NCBI RefSeq assembly: GCF_000973105.1
Contig: NC_015844.1
Coordinates: forward strand, 3,902,501-3,966,500
DNA length: 64,000 bases
Reading direction: 5' to 3'
From: Zobellia galactanivorans
GTDB taxonomy: Bacteria > Bacteroidota > Bacteroidia > Flavobacteriales > Flavobacteriaceae
The notes below the pieces were generated by a model. That model made no database searches and was not told where the DNA came from. It saw only the letters and a list, made by a program, of their open reading frames with translations. The number at the start of each line of letters is the position of its first letter. Positions within the stretch are counted from its first letter, which is position 1. The position numbers were made by a program, and so were the translations under genes. Shown piece after piece: positions 60,066 through 64,000 of the stretch.

Positions 60066-62372
60066 ATGAAAAGAACACTTCTATATATTTTTCTTGCTTT
60101 GGTGTTTGTAGGGAAGGCCCAAGAAAGAAACTACCTTCTACATACCGATGCCAATATAAAACAACTGAAAAACCAGATTTCCCGTAACGAAGCGGTTCGT
60201 AAGAGTTGGGATGCGCAATACAAAAAAGCCGAAAAACTCCTAAAAAAAGACAAATTGAAGGCTGCCGATTGCCAATTGTTGGGGCTGGCCTACCGCATGA
60301 CGGGTAAACCGAAATTTGCTGAAGCCATAAAGGCGATTTTAATCGATTACACAAAAAGGGATACTTGGGAAAGTAAAACGCTTTTGAGTCGGACCCCAAA
60401 GTGGAAGGGGGGGCTGAAGACCTCACATACGAGTTTCTATATTGCCATTGGATACGATTGTATTTATAACTATTTGACGGAAAACGAAAGACAGGAAATC
60501 GCGGAAGATTTTGTTAAGGTGGGAATAACGCCTGCCCGAGAAGACTGGCTGCTTCCTAATACCGACTTTCATACCTTCGATACCATGGGCCATAACTGGT
60601 GGAGTGCCTGTGTGTACATGGCCGGTTTTAGTTCCTTGGCGATCAGAAACGAAATTCCCGAAGCCCAAAAATGGGTCGATGAAATTGCGGATACCGCCAA
60701 AGAATGGATAGATTACTCCGGTAGCGTACTTCAAAACAAGCCTCCTACTTTTGATCAAGATGGCGGGTTTTACGAAAGTATCAACTATGCCTCCTATGGG
60801 GTCTCGCAATATTTATTGTTTCGCTATGCCTTTCAATCGGCCTTGCCCGAGGTCAAGCAGGTAGAGCTGCCTATTCTGGATAAAATAGGGGATTTCTTTA
60901 TACAGACCAGTTATTATGTGAAAGACGATAAGGTCTTGTCGGTCAATTTCGGCGATTCGTTTATCAATAAAACGGGTAATAGCTGTGTAACCCTATTATG
61001 GCATTTAGGCTATACCGATGATAAATACGCTTGGTATATTGACAAGGTAAGCCAAGGGAGCGACAATGAAGGGATGCAATTGGAAACGCCCAATGGTCTA
61101 TTGTTACACCCCGTGCTTCCTAAGTTGGCCGATGATTTCGTTCCCGACTTACCCACATCACATTTGTATAAGGATATGGGCTGGGCGACCCTTCGCAATT
61201 CTTGGGACGATAATGCCACCATGCTTGCGGTAAAGTCCGGTTTCACCTGGAACCATACCCATGCCGATGCGGGGTCTTATATTCTCTTCCACAAAGGAAA
61301 GAACTTGATAATCGATTCAGGAAATGCCTCTTATTTGAGTCCCCTTTATACCGAATACTACTGTCAGAGCGAAGCCCATAACGTGGTAATTTTCAATGGC
61401 GAAGGGCAAAATCGAAAGGATATATACTTTGGGGTGACAAACCAAGGTTCGCTCCATAATTTGATGGAAGGCGAGAATTTCAAATACCTTTTGGCCAATG
61501 CTACTGGACCGTACTCCCATATATTGTCTCGCAACTACAGAAATTTTGTTTGGGTAGGCGATGTTATTTTGGTCATAGACGACCTCTTGGCCCATAAGCC
61601 GGGTAAGTTTGAGTGGTTGCTGCACTACAACGGCGAATCAACGCTAAAAGGGGGTATCGATTTGACGATAAAGAAAGATGATGCCAAGGTTTTGGTTCGT
61701 CCACTTTTTCCAGAGACTTTTCCTCCAGGAGGTGAACGCCCTCATGATTTCCCCGAACATATGCTGCTGACGGAAAAAATGGGCTATGAAGACCATCACC
61801 CCGAACAGACCAAACCCTATTGGTCCATCAGTCATTTTGAGGAAACGGCGCGGACCAAATTTGTTTCCGCCATTATTTTGGAGGATGAGGAAAATAAAGG
61901 GAAGCTCCCTGTCATCGAACGCTTTGAAGGGACGGATTTTTTAGGCGTGTCCATCACCCAAGACGGCAAGACTACCCAAGTGTATTTGAACTTGTTGGCA
62001 GATGGAAGGCTAAAGCATAGGAACAGCGTGATTGATATGAATGGTTGGGAAACAGATGCTTATCTCACTATTTTAACTTTTAAGGAAGGGGCCGATGTGA
62101 CCAATATCGAAAATATAGATGAACTCTTCATCGGCCACGGCAGCTACTTGAGAAGGGACGGGAAGGCCCTAATGCATTCCCACTCAAAATACACCGCATT
62201 GGTTGAGGATTTTAATTCAGGGAGTTTAAAAGTTGAATTTCAAGGACAGGCCAATACCACGCTCAGTATCCATGCTAAGAATGCGGGAACTTCCGTAGAC
62301 ATAGGTCAAAATGTGAAATCCCAAAGTTTCGACGAAAGCCTAAATATGATCCAACTAAAAATCACGGAATAA
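60066..62372 (+). CDS. Second heparinase II/III-family polysaccharide lyase
   Basis: A 768-residue secreted protein from the ATG at 60066 (MKRTLLYIFLALVFVGKAQ); the upstream ATG at 60042 would break the signal peptide. An N-terminal alpha-toroid (ALAYRMTGKPKFAEAIKAIL-like helices, FHTFDTMGHNWWSACVYMAG, DQDGGFYESINYASYGVSQY) is followed by the heparinase II/III C-terminal domain (MLAVKSGFTWNHTHADAGSY, LIIDSGNASYLSPLYTEYYC, EAHNVVIFNGEGQNRKDIYF). Conserved Asn/His/Tyr in these stretches fit a lyase. It differs enough from the gene at 52565 to suggest a different linkage or position. Stop is followed after one base by the next gene's start. Confidence 0.85.
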   Translation: MKRTLLYIFLALVFVGKAQERNYLLHTDANIKQLKNQISRNEAVRKSWDAQYKKAEKLLKKDKLKAADCQLLGLAYRMTGKPKFAEAIKAILIDYTKRDTWESKTLLSRTPKWKGGLKTSHTSFYIAIGYDCIYNYLTENERQEIAEDFVKVGITPAREDWLLPNTDFHTFDTMGHNWWSACVYMAGFSSLAIRNEIPEAQKWVDEIADTAKEWIDYSGSVLQNKPPTFDQDGGFYESINYASYGVSQYLLFRYAFQSALPEVKQVELPILDKIGDFFIQTSYYVKDDKVLSVNFGDSFINKTGNSCVTLLWHLGYTDDKYAWYIDKVSQGSDNEGMQLETPNGLLLHPVLPKLADDFVPDLPTSHLYKDMGWATLRNSWDDNATMLAVKSGFTWNHTHADAGSYILFHKGKNLIIDSGNASYLSPLYTEYYCQSEAHNVVIFNGEGQNRKDIYFGVTNQGSLHNLMEGENFKYLLANATGPYSHILSRNYRNFVWVGDVILVIDDLLAHKPGKFEWLLHYNGESTLKGGIDLTIKKDDAKVLVRPLFPETFPPGGERPHDFPEHMLLTEKMGYEDHHPEQTKPYWSISHFEETARTKFVSAIILEDEENKGKLPVIERFEGTDFLGVSITQDGKTTQVYLNLLADGRLKHRNSVIDMNGWETDAYLTILTFKEGADVTNIENIDELFIGHGSYLRRDGKALMHSHSKYTALVEDFNSGSLKVEFQGQANTTLSIHAKNAGTSVDIGQNVKSQSFDESLNMIQLKITE

Positions 62373-62373
62373 G

Positions 62374-64000
62374 ATGATGAAAACCATGTCAATTCGCTTT
62401 ATTTTATGCTTGTGTGTATGTATACTCCAGATAGGATGTACGTCACGGGAAAAATCAGAAAACTTAGATGCAGATGTGATTATCTACGGAGGTACATCGG
62501 CAGCGATTGCCTCGGCAGTCCAATTGGCCCGAATGGATAAGTCGGTATTGATTGTTTGTCCCGAAAAGCATATTGGGGGGCTGTCGGCTAGTGGCTTGGG
62601 CTTTACCGATTTGGGAAACAAAAGGGTGATTGGCGGTATTTCAAAAGAGTTCTACCAAGAAGTGTATAAGCACTATCAGAATGAGGAAGCCTGGAACTGG
62701 CAACCTAGAAGTGAATACGGCAATGAAGGACAAGGTACCACGGCCATTGATGATGAGTTTAAGACCATGTGGACTTTTGAGCCCCATGTAGCCGAACAGA
62801 TTTTTGAAAAGTTTGTCAAAGACCATAATATTACCATCCTTCGCGATAAATGGCTAGACCGAGAAAACGGGGTTGAAGTAAAAGATGGTGAAATTGTTTC
62901 CATAACCATGTTGGATGGGGAAAGCTACAAAGGCAAGATCTTTGTAGATGCAACCTACGAGGGAGACCTTATGGCGGCGGCAGGGGTGAACTACCATGTG
63001 GGACGTGAGGCAAACAGTGTGTACAATGAGGAGTGGAACGGGGTTCAAAAAGGTGTTTATCATCACAGCCATAATTTTCAACAACTAAATATTAGTCCTT
63101 ATATAATTCCAGGCGATTCTACTAGTGGCTTGCTTCCGCGTATATCGGCGGAAGCCCCAGGGGAACAAGGCTCAGGGGATAAGCGCGTGCAGGCCTACAA
63201 CTATAGATTGTGTACGACCAATGCGGAAGGGAATGTCGTGCCCTTTGAAAAACCTGAAAATTATGATCCTAAGGAATATGAGTTGTTGCGAAGGGTTTTT
63301 AAGGCGGGGCGTTATTCCATGTTTGGAGGGGGCAAAATCCCGAATATGAAACGAGATGTGAACAATGTAGGGCCGTTTAGTTCGGATAACATCGGTATGA
63401 ACTACGAGTATCCTGAGGCTTCCTATGAAAAAAGAAAGGAAATCTTAGAAGAGCATATCAACTACCATAAAGGCTTGCTTTATTTCTGGGGACACGATGA
63501 AAGCGTACCTGAAAGGTTTAGAACAAGTATAGGCAAATGGGGGCTGGCCAAAGACGAATTTGTTGATAATGGCCACTGGCCCTATCAAATTTATGTGCGA
63601 GAGGCTCGGCGTATGATCGGGGAGTTTGTGATGACCGATAATGAAATCTTGGGAAAAAGCGAAGTGCGAAAACCCATAGGTATGGGGTCGTACGCTATGG
63701 ATTCGCACAATGTACAACGTTATGTTACCAAGGAAGGATATGTGCAGAACGAAGGTGATTTAGGGGTCGAGCCCGAAAAGCCTTATCAGATTCACTTGGG
63801 GACCATCCTCCCTAAAAGGAAGGAATGCAAAAACTTATTGGTCACTGCGGCGATTTCGTCTTCCCACATCGCTTTTGGTTCCATTCGTATGGAGCCCGTT
63901 TTTATGATTCTCGGGCAGAGCGCGGCTACCTTGGCAAGTATGGCCTTAGATAAAGATAGGGCCATTCATGATGTGCCGTATGGGGAACTTCGGAAAAAGC
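62374..64000 (+). CDS. FAD-dependent oxidoreductase, lipoprotein, 3' end outside window
   Basis: An open frame begins MMKTMSIRFILCLCVCILQI with lipobox IGC and runs to the window end (542 residues seen). DVIIYGGTSAAIASAVQLAR is the FAD-binding Rossmann motif, followed by IGGLSASGLGFTDLGNKRVI and IFVDATYEGDLMAAAGVNYH, typical of the FAD_oxidored (PF12831) group, members of which occur in glycan-degrading loci. It probably oxidises or epimerises a sugar released from the substrate. It starts one base after the previous stop, so it is co-transcribed with the second lyase. Confidence 0.85.
   Translation, partial: MMKTMSIRFILCLCVCILQIGCTSREKSENLDADVIIYGGTSAAIASAVQLARMDKSVLIVCPEKHIGGLSASGLGFTDLGNKRVIGGISKEFYQEVYKHYQNEEAWNWQPRSEYGNEGQGTTAIDDEFKTMWTFEPHVAEQIFEKFVKDHNITILRDKWLDRENGVEVKDGEIVSITMLDGESYKGKIFVDATYEGDLMAAAGVNYHVGREANSVYNEEWNGVQKGVYHHSHNFQQLNISPYIIPGDSTSGLLPRISAEAPGEQGSGDKRVQAYNYRLCTTNAEGNVVPFEKPENYDPKEYELLRRVFKAGRYSMFGGGKIPNMKRDVNNVGPFSSDNIGMNYEYPEASYEKRKEILEEHINYHKGLLYFWGHDESVPERFRTSIGKWGLAKDEFVDNGHWPYQIYVREARRMIGEFVMTDNEILGKSEVRKPIGMGSYAMDSHNVQRYVTKEGYVQNEGDLGVEPEKPYQIHLGTILPKRKECKNLLVTAAISSSHIAFGSIRMEPVFMILGQSAATLASMALDKDRAIHDVPYGELRKK

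Overview
The window looks like chromosome from a marine, polysaccharide-degrading member of the Flavobacteriia (Zobellia/Maribacter-like; genus not determinable here). The grounds are a SusC/SusD pair, a hybrid two-component regulator with an AraC-type output, TonB-dependent receptors, two sulfatases, Bacteroidota-style lipoprotein signals and a TAnnTTTG promoter.

Region 1 (about 1.5-24.7 kb) is the unusual part. It is a visibly AT-rich series of small genes, nearly all on the minus strand, each packed between imperfect palindromic sites. On the gene strand each unit begins with a 9-10 bp box starting GTT, and the reverse complement of that same box closes the unit just after, or inside, the 3' end of its gene. 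The box differs from unit to unit but pairs across each gene (for example GTTGTAAAC/GTTTACAAC, GTTACCTGTA/TACAGGTAAC, GTTGTGGGTA/TACCCACAAC). This is the logic of integron gene cassettes and their attC sites, but most boxes do not fit the classical GTTRRRY core, several sites are longer than usual, and no integrase is present in the window. The cargo is typical accessory DNA: a GIY-YIG protein, an HsdR_N-like PD-(D/E)XK protein, a Gabija-like OLD nuclease plus UvrD-like helicase pair, a TIR-like protein, possible immunity proteins and unknowns. The sites themselves are insertion targets: an ORF-less group II intron and a 3' intron fragment, one full IS1182-family element, two identical-length 733-bp deletion derivatives and two right-end remnants all lie at the same edge of the sites.

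Region 2 (about 8.4-14.7 kb) interrupts the array. It holds a lipoprotein, transposase debris, an AraC regulator and three plus-strand lipoprotein genes with collagen-like, kelch-like and BspA/DUF285 repeats.

Region 3 (25.4-33.9 kb) is higher in G+C and carries a sulfide:quinone-oxidoreductase-like enzyme, two small membrane proteins, and a TolC/adaptor/RND efflux operon followed by a PII-like and a DUF2892 gene. A convergent terminator separates it from an OprC/NosA-like copper TonB-dependent receptor and a small Cys-rich membrane protein (33.9-36.7 kb).

Region 4 (37.0 kb to the window end) is a polysaccharide utilization locus. A hybrid two-component sensor is followed by susD and susC (minus strand), then a plus-strand run: GH88 unsaturated uronyl hydrolase, esterase, two S1 sulfatases, a heparinase II/III-type lyase, a GH141-like beta-helix protein with PDZ domain, a GH29 fucosidase fused to an SGNH esterase, a second heparinase II/III-type protein and an FAD-dependent oxidoreductase cut by the window end. 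The enzyme set suggests a sulfated, acetylated polysaccharide containing uronic acid and fucose; the exact substrate is an inference.
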